Shown one piece after another: positions 1 to 6,592 of a stretch of 18,982 nt of DNA; positions within the stretch are counted from its first letter, which is position 1, and every line of letters begins with the position of its first letter. Where the stretch lies: NCBI GenBank assembly GCA_003224515.1, contig QHZC01000056.1:9141-28122 (forward strand), written 5' to 3'. Both the position numbers and the translations under genes were made by a program. The notes under the pieces are model-generated. The model saw only the letters and a program-made list of their open reading frames with translations, did not search any database and was not told the origin of the DNA. The DNA is from Acidobacteriota bacterium (GTDB lineage Bacteria; Acidobacteriota; Terriglobia; Acidiferrales; UBA7541).

Positions 1-595
1 AGACGAGGAGGAAGGAAGAGAGCCGCAGAATGATGCTCATGCCGCTTTCGCCGATGATCGCGGCGAGACGATCGGCGAAGCCGTAGCAAATATAGATGCT
101 CAGCGCCATGAGCGCCGAACCGATCACCGCGGCGAGAATCGCGAGGAGGTTCGGGCCAAGGGGGTGAGGCTCGGTCGCCCCGAGGGTGATGGCCATGGAA
201 ATCGATCCGGGGCCGACAGTGAGCGGCAGGGTCAGCGGATAAAACGCGCTGCGAGAGACGTCCTCCAAGTGCACCTTCTTCTGAACATCCCGGCCGCGGT
301 CCGTCTCCTCTTTGCTCTTCAGCATGGCCCAACCGTTGGAAATGACAATGAAGCCGCCGCCAACCTGCACAACGGGAATGGAGATCCCAAAGAAATGCAG
401 AATGTGAGTGCCGATGAGGAACGAGGCAATCAACAGGATAAAACTGTTCAGAGCGACCTGACGCGCCAGGGCGCGGCGCGTTGGACAAGGATATTCGCGC
501 GTCAAGGCGAGAAAGACGGGGCTGCCGCCGAGGGGATTCACGATGGGAACCAGGGCGCTGAGGATCAGCAGGGTACTCTTAGCGACTTCGAGCAA
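1..595 (-). CDS. marC: MarC family integral membrane protein (3' end outside window)
   Basis: Reading the minus strand from a TTG at 595-593 gives 198 codons without a stop, running off the window edge. The protein starts LEVAKSTLLILSALVPIVNP and is almost entirely hydrophobic helices with short polar loops. Family marks seen: NPLGGSPVF near residue 20, the conserved YPLTLPLTVGPGSIS around residue 120, and GESGMSIILRLSSFLLV at the end. MarC proteins are about 200-220 residues, so only the last few to about 20 residues should be missing. The TTG start is supported by a GGAGGA Shine-Dalgarno at 606-601, 5 nt upstream, and by the absence of a better start. MarC proteins are inner-membrane proteins of unsettled function; the old link to multiple antibiotic resistance in E. 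coli was not upheld. Family call is firm, function unknown. Confidence 0.9.
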   Translation of the reverse strand, partial: MLEVAKSTLLILSALVPIVNPLGGSPVFLALTREYPCPTRRALARQVALNSFILLIASFLIGTHILHFFGISIPVVQVGGGFIVISNGWAMLKSKEETDRGRDVQKKVHLEDVSRSAFYPLTLPLTVGPGSISMAITLGATEPHPLGPNLLAILAAVIGSALMALSIYICYGFADRLAAIIGESGMSIILRLSSFLLV

Positions 596-600
596 GGGAT

Positions 601-606
601 TCCTCC
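601..606 (-). promoter_or_regulatory. Ribosome binding site of marC
   Basis: GGAGGA read on the minus strand lies 5 nt before the TTG at 595-593. It decides for this unusual start codon, since no ATG or GTG is well placed. Confidence 0.7.
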
Positions 607-615
607 GGAGGGGAG

Positions 616-646
616 AGTATAGCGGAGGTGCAGTTTTTCCGGGCAA
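616..646 (-). promoter_or_regulatory. Candidate promoter of marC
   Basis: On the minus strand TTGCCC (646-641) and TATACT (621-616) are separated by 19 nt. The -10 box is a five of six match; the -35 matches four of six and the spacing is a little long. Transcription would start around 609, giving a leader of only about 14 nt that holds the Shine-Dalgarno sequence. Confidence 0.4.
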
Positions 647-856
647 ATGGGGTGGTTCTTGCGGTGGCAGGCCGCGAGGGGCGGAAGTGGAAGAGGGAAC
701 AGGATTGCTGAGGATGCAGCGAGAGATTTCAGAGGAAGGATGGAGTGCCACCAAAAAAACGGAATCCAAAGACCAACTCAGCCAGAGGCGTGAGATTTAA
801 GGAACACAGATGGAGGCAATATAAATGTTCTCATAATGGCGTGTAAAAACTGCGTC

Positions 857-886
857 TTGCTCCGCAGCCCGCGCGTGCGTTAGAGT
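857..886 (+). promoter_or_regulatory. Weak candidate promoter of hpt
   Basis: TTGCTC (857-862), 18 nt, TAGAGT (881-886). Matches to consensus are three and four of six. Position is right for a short leader holding the Shine-Dalgarno at 901-906, but the match alone is weak. Confidence 0.28.
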
Positions 887-900
887 CTCGGTGCCATGTT

Positions 901-906
901 TGAGGA
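901..906 (+). promoter_or_regulatory. Ribosome binding site deciding the hpt start
   Basis: TGAGGA lies 5 nt before the ATG at 912. The upstream GTG at 891 has no comparable site. Confidence 0.65.
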
Positions 907-911
907 ATGTG

Positions 912-1508
912 ATGCCACAGCGCAAAAAAGCCGGGCAGCAAAGTACCAGGACCCCGCGGGAGCGGGTCAGAGTTCTAATTACAGGAGCCCGCATTCAAAG
1001 GCGCATTCAGGCGCTGGCTCAAGAAATCCGGAAGGATTTTCCCGGCGAGCCACTGCATCTGGTCAGCGTTTTGAAGGGCGGGGTTTTTTTTCTGACCGAC
1101 CTGGCAAGAAATATTCCCGGGGAAGTTTCTTTTGACTTCATCGCCGTGTCGAGCTACGGGCAAAAAACGCATTCTTCGGGCCAAGTCCGGTTGACACGAG
1201 ACCTGGACTCCAGCATCGAAGGCAAGACAGTGATCGTAGTTGAGGACATTCTGGATACGGGAATGACCTTGCAGTACTTGCTGCGTTTGTTTCAGCAGCG
1301 CAAGCCGAAGCATTTGCGCGTGGCGGTCCTGCTGGACAAGCCAGAACGACGGATCGCCGCGGTACACGCCGATTACATTGGATTTTCAATTCCCAACGAA
1401 TTTGTGGTCGGTTATGGGCTTGATTACGCCGAGCGTTATCGAAACCTGCCCTACGTTGGGGTCCTATTGCTTGGGCCGGGCTTGAAGAAAAAACCAGCGG
1501 AAGATTAA
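912..1508 (+). CDS. hpt: Hypoxanthine phosphoribosyltransferase
   Basis: Transfers phosphoribose from PRPP to hypoxanthine or guanine in cytoplasmic purine salvage. The 198-residue product has the full type I PRT order: SVLKGGVFF near residue 53, SSYGQKTHSSG near 80 (flexible catalytic loop), the PRPP-binding VVEDILDTGMTL near 109-120, LLDKPERR near 140 and FVVGYGLDYAERYRNLPYVG near the C-terminus, which closes the purine pocket. Length is normal. A longer frame begins with GTG at 891, but the ATG at 912 has TGAGGA (901-906) 5 nt upstream and gives the usual start. A T8 tract at 1084-1091 (GVFFL) is read in frame. It stands alone: marC is divergent and the next gene is 356 nt downstream. Hpt in some bacteria lies next to tilS/ftsH; that context is not seen here. 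Confidence 0.95.
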   Translation: MPQRKKAGQQSTRTPRERVRVLITGARIQRRIQALAQEIRKDFPGEPLHLVSVLKGGVFFLTDLARNIPGEVSFDFIAVSSYGQKTHSSGQVRLTRDLDSSIEGKTVIVVEDILDTGMTLQYLLRLFQQRKPKHLRVAVLLDKPERRIAAVHADYIGFSIPNEFVVGYGLDYAERYRNLPYVGVLLLGPGLKKKPAED

Positions 1509-1616
1509 AATCGCGTTGAGTAAACCATTCCTAAAGGGCCATCAAAGAGATTGACGGAATGATTTGCGGTTGCTCCTGAAAAGCCCCCCCATCATCAGAT
1601 GCTGAAACATTATGAG

Positions 1617-1660
1617 CTGAGATTCTTCGGGCTTCTTTGTGGGATGCCTTCAGAATGACA
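1617..1660. repeat. Possible dispersed imperfect-hairpin repeat
   Basis: The unit starts CTGAGATTCTTCGGGC and ends GCCTTCAGAATGACA. ATTCT (1622-1626) pairs with AGAAT (1652-1656) and GGC (1630-1632) with GCC (1646-1648), with a 3x3 internal loop and a 13-nt apical loop. Sequences of the general form GATTCTTC...CAGAATGACA recur in intergenic DNA of some bacteria, as I recall; only one copy lies in this window, so its repeat nature is not shown here. Confidence 0.3.
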
Positions 1661-1715
1661 CTTGTTACTTTTTCTGCCGCTGAATCGTAGACAGATTTCT
1701 CACGAGCGCCAGAAG

Positions 1716-1740
1716 AGGGCCGCTTCGGAAAGCGGGCCCT
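1716..1740 (+). other. Strong GC-rich hairpin, possibly a terminator without U-tract
   Basis: AGGGCC plus GCTT pairs with AAGC plus GGCCCT: 10 base pairs, one bulged G (1734) and a CGGA tetraloop (1726-1729). No T-run follows, so it is not a standard intrinsic terminator of hpt, which ends about 200 nt upstream. Confidence 0.4.
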
Positions 1741-1844
1741 GCGGGGCGCCCTATTTGGTAGCACGCCCGAATCGGTCCCAGGATAAGAAAAACAATCAGA
1801 AATCGCATCGATGCACGGCCTCACCGGGCTTACGCTTCGCCGCC

Positions 1845-1853
1845 TGCTATACT
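1845..1853 (+). promoter_or_regulatory. Extended -10 promoter of the GAF-PP2C/lysA operon
   Basis: TGCTATACT is an extended -10 element (TGn plus TATACT, five of six). No good -35 box is seen 17 nt upstream, as is common for extended -10 promoters. The ATG at 1865 begins only 11 nt after the element, and no Shine-Dalgarno precedes it, so the mRNA would be leaderless or nearly so. Confidence 0.5.
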
Positions 1854-1864
1854 AGCCAGAGTCC

Positions 1865-2725
1865 ATGAATCCAACGGATGAGCATACGACAACAGTGGCA
1901 TTGAACGGCGGAACGGAAGTTTCCGCCGAGGTCCTGGCGACGCTCGCGGAAATCGGCGAGGAAGTGAACGCCTCGCTGGACCTGGACGAGGTGCTGGCCC
2001 GATCGGCGGCTTTGATCAAGCGGCACATCGACTATGAAATTTTTGGCGTGCTGATGATCGAAGGGGATGGAAGTTATCTCCGGCACCGTTTCTCCATCGG
2101 CTATCCCCGCGAGTTGGCGGACAATTTGCGGATTCCGCTGGGGCAGGGAATTACCGGAACTGCGGCGGCCACGGGCCACTCCGTACGAGTCAGCGACACT
2201 TCCAAAGACGCGCGGTACATCAATGCCATCGACAGCGTGCGCTCCGAACTGGCCGTGCCGTTGATGCTTCGGGGAAAGTGCGTCGGCGTGCTGGATATTC
2301 AGAGCCAGCGCCTCGATTACTTTACACGCGACCAACAGAATATTTTGACGCTGCTGGCCAGCAGGCTGGCAGTCGCGATTGAAAACGCGCGGCTGTTTCA
2401 GAAGGTACGGACGCAGGCAGACACGCTCCTGCTGTTAATCGAAGTCGGCCGCGAGACGGGCGCGATCCTAGAGGTCGAAGAACTTCTGCGGCGCGCAGCA
2501 GAACAGACCAAGCGGGTCATTGATTACCAGATATTGAGCATCATGCTGTATGACGAAGAGCAAAAGATCTTTCGCCACAGGGTGGACGTAAAGCATGGCC
2601 ATCGCGTGCAGGGAAAACTGCGAGCGACCTCAGGTGATGGCATCGTTGGCGCGGCAGCTACTTTGAAGGAGCCGGTTCTCGTTCCGGATGTGACCGTGGA
2701 TCCGCGCTACCTGATGGAAAAGTGA
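1865..2725 (+). CDS. GAF-GAF part of a split PP2C-type regulatory phosphatase gene
   Basis: This 286-residue frame is the sensory half of an RsbU-like protein whose catalytic half follows at 2722. GAF1 spans about residues 20-180 (LGQGITGTAAATGHSVRVSD, RSELAVPLMLRGKCVGVLD, then AVAIENARLF). A helical linker leads to GAF2 from about residue 190 (SGDGIVGAAATLKEPVLVPD). GAF2 stops abruptly at DPRYLMEK, while its missing end (VIGVLDLES onward) continues in the next frame. Compared with GAF1, about 16 residues including the RSELAVPL core are absent and the frame is shifted, which a deletion of about 49 nt would explain. GAF domains bind small ligands or serve as dimerisation modules; the ligand cannot be told from sequence. 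As it stands the gene encodes a truncated GAF protein. Confidence 0.8.
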   Translation: MNPTDEHTTTVALNGGTEVSAEVLATLAEIGEEVNASLDLDEVLARSAALIKRHIDYEIFGVLMIEGDGSYLRHRFSIGYPRELADNLRIPLGQGITGTAAATGHSVRVSDTSKDARYINAIDSVRSELAVPLMLRGKCVGVLDIQSQRLDYFTRDQQNILTLLASRLAVAIENARLFQKVRTQADTLLLLIEVGRETGAILEVEELLRRAAEQTKRVIDYQILSIMLYDEEQKIFRHRVDVKHGHRVQGKLRATSGDGIVGAAATLKEPVLVPDVTVDPRYLMEK

Positions 2726-3588
2726 TTGGCGTGCTGGATCTGGAAAGCCCGCAACCGAATTATTTCACCGAGGATCACGTACAGACGCTTTCAATTCTGG
2801 CGGCGAACCTCGCCGTCTCGCTGGAAAATGCGCGCCTTTACGAGCAACTGGCGCGCGACGAGGCGCGACTGGAGCGAGATTTGCAGGCGGCGAAAAGAAT
2901 TCAGGGCGCGCTCCTGCGGCCAGTGCCGGCGGAGGATTACGGTTTGGAGATGGCCGCCCGGTATCCTTCCGCGCGGGAGGTGTGCGGCGACCTTTACGAG
3001 TTTCTGCGCTACGGACCGCAACAACTGGGAATTGCGCTGGGAGACGTGAGCGGGAAGGGAACGGCCGCGGCGCTCTACGGAGCGGTGGCCATCGGAATTA
3101 TGCGGAGTCTGGCCCCGCAAAAACTGCAACCTGCGGAAATGCTGAAGCAAATGAACCAACTGGTGGGCGAACGGCGCATCGAGGGGCGATTCATGACCGC
3201 GTGCTTTGCTACCTGGCAAAAAGGCCGGCAGAAGCTTCGAGTGTCGAACGCGGGGCAATCGCAGCCGCTGCTGTATAAGCATGGACGCTGCGGGAAAATC
3301 GAGTTGACGGGTTTTCCGCTGGGCATTTTTGAAGAAGTGACCTATGACGAATGGTCGGTGACGCTCGACTCCGGAAACATTCTTGTGTTTCACTCGGACG
3401 GAATCGCGGAGACCATGAACAGCGAAGGTCAGTTCTTCGGCACCACACGGCTTACGAAGCTGATCGAGCAGCACCATGAAGCGTCCGCGACCGAGATTGC
3501 GGACATGATTCTGCGCGAGGTGGATTGGTTCACGCAGAGCGCTCCCCTTTCTGATGACCGGACCCTGGTGGTCGCAAAAGTCCGATGA
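2722..3588 (+). CDS. PP2C (SpoIIE/RsbU-like) phosphatase part of the split gene
   Basis: The frame could start at a GTG (2722) overlapping the upstream stop by 4 nt (GTGA), but the first 35 or so residues are the tail of GAF2 (VIGVLDLESPQPNYFTEDH, AVSLENARLY), so this is the continuation of one gene. Then comes the RsbU-type linker ERDLQAAKRIQGALLRPVP and a SpoIIE domain: EVCGDLYEF (metal Asp; the usual EVGGD has Cys for the first Gly), LGDVSGKGTAAALYGA, FHSDGIAETMNSEGQFFG and the terminal LSDDRTLVVAKVR with its metal-binding Asp pair. All metal-binding aspartates are present. Such phosphatases usually dephosphorylate anti-sigma-factor antagonists in partner-switching; no such partner is in the window. 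The stop overlaps the lysA ATG (ATGA), so lysA is likely translationally coupled. Confidence 0.85.
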   Translation: MIGVLDLESPQPNYFTEDHVQTLSILAANLAVSLENARLYEQLARDEARLERDLQAAKRIQGALLRPVPAEDYGLEMAARYPSAREVCGDLYEFLRYGPQQLGIALGDVSGKGTAAALYGAVAIGIMRSLAPQKLQPAEMLKQMNQLVGERRIEGRFMTACFATWQKGRQKLRVSNAGQSQPLLYKHGRCGKIELTGFPLGIFEEVTYDEWSVTLDSGNILVFHSDGIAETMNSEGQFFGTTRLTKLIEQHHEASATEIADMILREVDWFTQSAPLSDDRTLVVAKVR

Positions 3589-4958
3589 GCCATTCGATCG
3601 ACTCATCTTCACGCAAGCTTAGACACGTGGATCCAGCTTCTTTCACGCCACACTTCACGTGGAAGAAGAGCGGGGCGTGGAGAGGAAATGGCAAAGAAGT
3701 GGTGTGCGAAAGAGTGGCGCTGGCTTCTGTCGCGGAGAAGTTTGGCACACCGACCTATCTGTATAGCCGCGCTGCGATTGATGATGCCTATACCGAACTC
3801 CACCGCGGGCTTGGCGCGCTGCCGCACACTTTGTGTTTTGCGGTAAAGTCCAACGGAAATCTGTCCATCCTGAATCATCTTGCCAAGATGGGAAGCGGGT
3901 TTGACATTGTATCCGGCGGGGAACTCCACCACTTGCAGCGCATCGGCGTGCGCGGAGATCGCATCGTTTTCTCTGGAGTCGGGAAGGACCGGCATGAAAT
4001 TCGCGAAGCATTGAACTATCGAACGCCAGGTGGACGAGCGGGAATTCTGCTTTTCAACGTCGAATCCGGGGCGGAACTCGATATATTGGTGGAAGAGGCG
4101 GCGCGACTGGCCGGCCGCGGAGGCAGGCCACCTGCGGCGGCGATTCGAGTGAATCCCGATGTGCAAGCCGGCGGCCACCCGCACATTGCAACCGGGCGTC
4201 ACGAACACAAATTTGGCTTGGACTGGTCTGAGGCGAAACGACTTTACCTCGCGCACCGTGATTCAAAATGGATCCGCTGCCAGGGAATCAGCGCGCATAT
4301 CGGCTCGCAGATCACGACGCTGATTCCATTTCGCCGCGCACTGCAGCGGCTGGCTGGATATATCGGAGAGTTGCGGCGCGCGCAAATCGATCCGCGCTAC
4401 CTGGATGTTGGGGGCGGCCTGGGGGTGCGATATTTGGATCAGAAGCCGCCGACACGAACGGAGTACGCGCGGCTGGTTTCACAAATGGTGCGAACACTCA
4501 GCGTGCACCTCTTACTGGAGCCTGGGCGCTCGATCATCGCTCCGGCCAGCGTTCTCTTGACGCGTGTCATCTATACGAAAACAAATCGGGGCAAGACGTT
4601 TGTGGTCGTGGACTCAGCGATGAACGACTTGATGCGGCCGGCACTCTACCGAGCGGTCCACCCAATTACGAAAATTGTGCGCGAAGGGAAGCAAAATGAC
4701 GCGGACCGCAAACGAGTGGACATCGTTGGGCCGGTTTGCGAAACGGGCGATTGCTTTTTGCGGGATTGGCCGCTAGGAGAAGTGCAGGCGGGTGATCTGC
4801 TCGCGATTTGGGTTGCCGGAGCGTATGGAATGTCGCAGGCATCAAACTATAATGCGCGATGCCGTCCCGCTGAAGTCTTGGTGGAAAGGAACCATTTTCG
4901 GCTGATTCGCCGGCGCGAGACTCACAGCGATTTGCTGCGCACCGACGTTCTCGGCTAG
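3585..4958 (+). CDS. lysA: Diaminopimelate decarboxylase
   Basis: Decarboxylates meso-diaminopimelate to L-lysine, the last step of lysine synthesis, PLP-dependent. The 457-residue protein has a fold-type III barrel followed by a beta domain. Seen: CFAVKSN with the PLP lysine K88, the SGGE turn (110-113), HIGSQI (238-243), the phosphate-binding DVGGGLG (274-280), EPGRSI (312-317), the active-site VCETGDCF (C385, E386) and AGAYGMSQASNYN (411-423). It has an N-terminal extension of about 45 residues before the barrel. The ATG overlaps the stop of the phosphatase gene by 4 nt. A TPGGR insertion near 148 is mild. No catalytic residue is missing and the gene looks functional. It converges on nadK with only 18 nt between the stops. 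Confidence 0.95.
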   Translation: MSHSIDSSSRKLRHVDPASFTPHFTWKKSGAWRGNGKEVVCERVALASVAEKFGTPTYLYSRAAIDDAYTELHRGLGALPHTLCFAVKSNGNLSILNHLAKMGSGFDIVSGGELHHLQRIGVRGDRIVFSGVGKDRHEIREALNYRTPGGRAGILLFNVESGAELDILVEEAARLAGRGGRPPAAAIRVNPDVQAGGHPHIATGRHEHKFGLDWSEAKRLYLAHRDSKWIRCQGISAHIGSQITTLIPFRRALQRLAGYIGELRRAQIDPRYLDVGGGLGVRYLDQKPPTRTEYARLVSQMVRTLSVHLLLEPGRSIIAPASVLLTRVIYTKTNRGKTFVVVDSAMNDLMRPALYRAVHPITKIVREGKQNDADRKRVDIVGPVCETGDCFLRDWPLGEVQAGDLLAIWVAGAYGMSQASNYNARCRPAEVLVERNHFRLIRRRETHSDLLRTDVLG

Positions 4959-4964
4959 TTTTTT
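4942..4964 (+). terminator. Weak intrinsic terminator candidate at the lysA end
   Basis: CCGA (4942-4945) and TCGG (4951-4954) form a 4-bp stem with a 5-nt loop inside the last codons, followed by T6 at 4959-4964 directly after the stop. The T-run is good but the stem is short. Confidence 0.22.
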
Positions 4965-4976
4965 CCGGCTTCGCGG

Positions 4977-5810
4977 CTACGCTTCGCCCCATTTCAGCTT
5001 GCTGCGCAAAATCTCGAAATACGATTTCTTTGGCGGCTGGATGAGCTTGAGCAGCTCTTTCGCACGGGAGATGCGGATAACATCCGTAGGCTGCAATGGA
5101 ATACCGCGCTGTCCGTCAAGTGTGAGAAAAACGGACTCGGTGTTCCCTGAAAGTTTCAACTCGATGAAAGACGAGTCACGGATTACAAGTGGGCGGTCAC
5201 TCAGCGTGTGCGGACAGATGGGAGTGATTACGAAGGATTCCACTGCAGGATGCACGATGGGTCCGCCGGCGGAAAGGGAATAGGCCGTAGAGCCGGTAGG
5301 GCTGGCTACGATTAGGCCGTCGGCCCGGTAACGACAGACAAAATCGCGCTCAATGGTGAGCTCAAGCTGGATCATGCGGGCGAGCGCGCCTTTATTGATC
5401 ACCACTTCGTTCAACACGCGTTGACTATCGATCACTTTGCCCGAGCGCTCGAGCTCGACGCTGATCATGACGCGTTCGCTGAGCGAAAAACGGCCCTCCA
5501 AGGTATCACCAAGAGCCGGGTGGAGCTCATCCAGAGTGAAGCTGGTTAGGAAGCCCAGGCTGCCCATATTGATGGGCAAGATCGGAATTCCTCGCGGGGC
5601 CGCCAGACGGGCGGCGGCAAGCATGGTGCCGTCACCCCCAAGCACAAGCAGAAGTTGCGACGCGTCTGCCACGCCCGTTTCTTCGTCGATGAGGGCTTGT
5701 ACGCCGTGCGCTTCGAGCCATTTCAGCAGGGGCGGGACAACGACGGCAAGATTCGAGCGGCGAGGGCGAGAAATGATGCCAATGGTTTGAAAAGTTTGTC
5801 CGAGGTGCAT
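4977..5810 (-). CDS. nadK: NAD kinase
   Basis: Phosphorylates NAD to NADP in the cytoplasm. Seen in the 277-residue product: GIISRP at the N-terminus, the hallmark LGGDGT (57-62), INMGSLGFLT (80-89), LNEVVI with the NE pair (134-135), RADGLIVASPTGSTAYSLSA (162-181) and the C-terminal LDGQ segment. It follows tlyA with 14 nt between stop and ATG and is the last gene of the minus-strand run. Between DEET (42-45) and LLLVLGGDG only GVADASQ is present; many relatives I recall have about 12-16 more residues there (a loop with Pro-Arg), so an in-frame deletion is possible but unproven. The catalytic parts are complete. Confidence 0.93.
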   Translation of the reverse strand: MHLGQTFQTIGIISRPRRSNLAVVVPPLLKWLEAHGVQALIDEETGVADASQLLLVLGGDGTMLAAARLAAPRGIPILPINMGSLGFLTSFTLDELHPALGDTLEGRFSLSERVMISVELERSGKVIDSQRVLNEVVINKGALARMIQLELTIERDFVCRYRADGLIVASPTGSTAYSLSAGGPIVHPAVESFVITPICPHTLSDRPLVIRDSSFIELKLSGNTESVFLTLDGQRGIPLQPTDVIRISRAKELLKLIQPPKKSYFEILRSKLKWGEA

Positions 5811-5824
5811 GTCCGTCTGCGATT

Positions 5825-6577
5825 CTACTCCAGGGACTTTTTGCGTGCGTAGAGAAAATACTCCTGATTGCCTTCGGCCCCCAGGAGGCGACTCGGGCGG
5901 ATTCCGAGGTAATCCAGGCCACCGAATTCAACGCATTCGCGAACGGTCAGGATCGCCTTATCGTGCAATTTGTTGTCCTTCACGACTCCGCCGGGGCCAA
6001 TCTCCTCGCGGCGCAATTCGAATTGCGGTTTGATGAGGATGAGAAAGCTGGCGCGGGCCTTTGCCACCGCTATTGCAGGCGCGATAACCTTCCGGACCGA
6101 AATGAAAGAAACATCGATCACCACGAAGTCGACACTTTCGGGGAGGTCTGCAACACGCAATTCGCGCGCATTCCGCTCAATTGGAATAACGAGAGGATTC
6201 TGTCGCAGCTTCCAGTCAAGCTGTTCCACGTTCACGTCCACGGCGTAGACGCGCACAGCGCCGCGCTGGAGCAGGTAATCCGTAAAGCCGCCGTTCGAAG
6301 CGCCGATATCCAGGCAGACGCACCCGGCCGGCTCAATCGCAAAGTCTTCCAGCGCGCTTAGGAGTTTCATTCCGCCGCGGCTGACGAACTTCTGCAGCCG
6401 GCTGATGATTTCGATGCGCGCATCTTCGGGGACGGACATGCCTGCCTTTTCCGCCCGTTGGCCTTCCACCTGAACTTCACCGGCGAGAATCATAGCCATG
6501 GCTTTCTGAGGAGATCCGGCGCAGCCTCGCTCGAGGAGAAGAACATCGAGTCGCTTGCGGCCGGCTTTTGGTTTCAT
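5825..6577 (-). CDS. tlyA: TlyA-family rRNA 2'-O-methyltransferase (hemolysin A family)
   Basis: SAM-dependent ribose methyltransferase; characterised TlyA enzymes modify 16S and/or 23S rRNA and affect capreomycin susceptibility. The 250-residue protein begins with an S4 RNA-binding domain (RLDVLLLERG at 9-18, VSRGGMKL at 65-72) and continues with a Rossmann methyltransferase: DIGASNGGFTDYLLQ (90-104; the more usual form has Thr for Asn), YAVDVN, IDVSFISV (154-161) and ILIKPQFEL (180-188). The K-D-K-E catalytic set can be placed at K71, D155, K183 and E239. I chose the ATG at 6577, which gives the usual N-terminus; a TTG at 6589 would add four residues. It lies directly after ispA and before nadK, a common grouping. 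The name hemolysin is historical. Confidence 0.92.
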   Translation of the reverse strand: MKPKAGRKRLDVLLLERGCAGSPQKAMAMILAGEVQVEGQRAEKAGMSVPEDARIEIISRLQKFVSRGGMKLLSALEDFAIEPAGCVCLDIGASNGGFTDYLLQRGAVRVYAVDVNVEQLDWKLRQNPLVIPIERNARELRVADLPESVDFVVIDVSFISVRKVIAPAIAVAKARASFLILIKPQFELRREEIGPGGVVKDNKLHDKAILTVRECVEFGGLDYLGIRPSRLLGAEGNQEYFLYARKKSLE

Positions 6578-6592
6578 GAGGCGTTCCAACGA

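Larger units (their letters stand above)
607..911. other. Divergent intergenic region marC/hpt, no gene seen
   Basis: About 300 nt between the divergently transcribed marC and hpt. Short open frames here have no recognisable protein character. Apart from the marC promoter and a weak hpt promoter candidate, I see only a 7-bp inverted repeat (663-669 with 746-752, followed by A7), whose arms are too far apart to be convincing. Confidence 0.5.
1509..1864. other. 356-nt intergenic region with hairpins, no gene seen
   Basis: Between hpt and the GAF-PP2C gene. No frame here shows a protein family. It holds a possible dispersed repeat (1617-1660), a strong hairpin (1716-1740), an adjacent GGGCGCCC palindrome (1744-1751), the perfect palindrome GCATCGATGC (1805-1814) and an extended -10 promoter (1845-1853). 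Confidence 0.6.

Noticed and set aside
164..622. Plus-strand open frame of 152 codons
   Set aside because: It lies antisense to marC, and its composition (charged, low hydrophobicity, no family motif) is that of a shadow frame.
663..752. GGTGGCA/TGCCACC inverted repeat followed by A7
   Set aside because: Arms of 7 bp separated by 76 nt are expected by chance in a region this size and fit neither a terminator nor an operator.
1531..1824. Minus-strand 97-codon frame in the hpt/GAF intergenic region
   Set aside because: No binding site or family pattern; it crosses the hairpins and repeat-like unit and looks like chance coding.
2791..3612. Minus-strand 273-codon frame
   Set aside because: Antisense shadow of the PP2C domain, which carries all its metal-binding motifs on the plus strand.
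4965..4990. GGCTTCGC...TACGCTTCGCC as a bidirectional terminator
   Set aside because: The two GCTTCGC units are direct, not inverted, so they do not form a stem; a TACGCTTCGCC copy at 1830-1840 is a short chance match.
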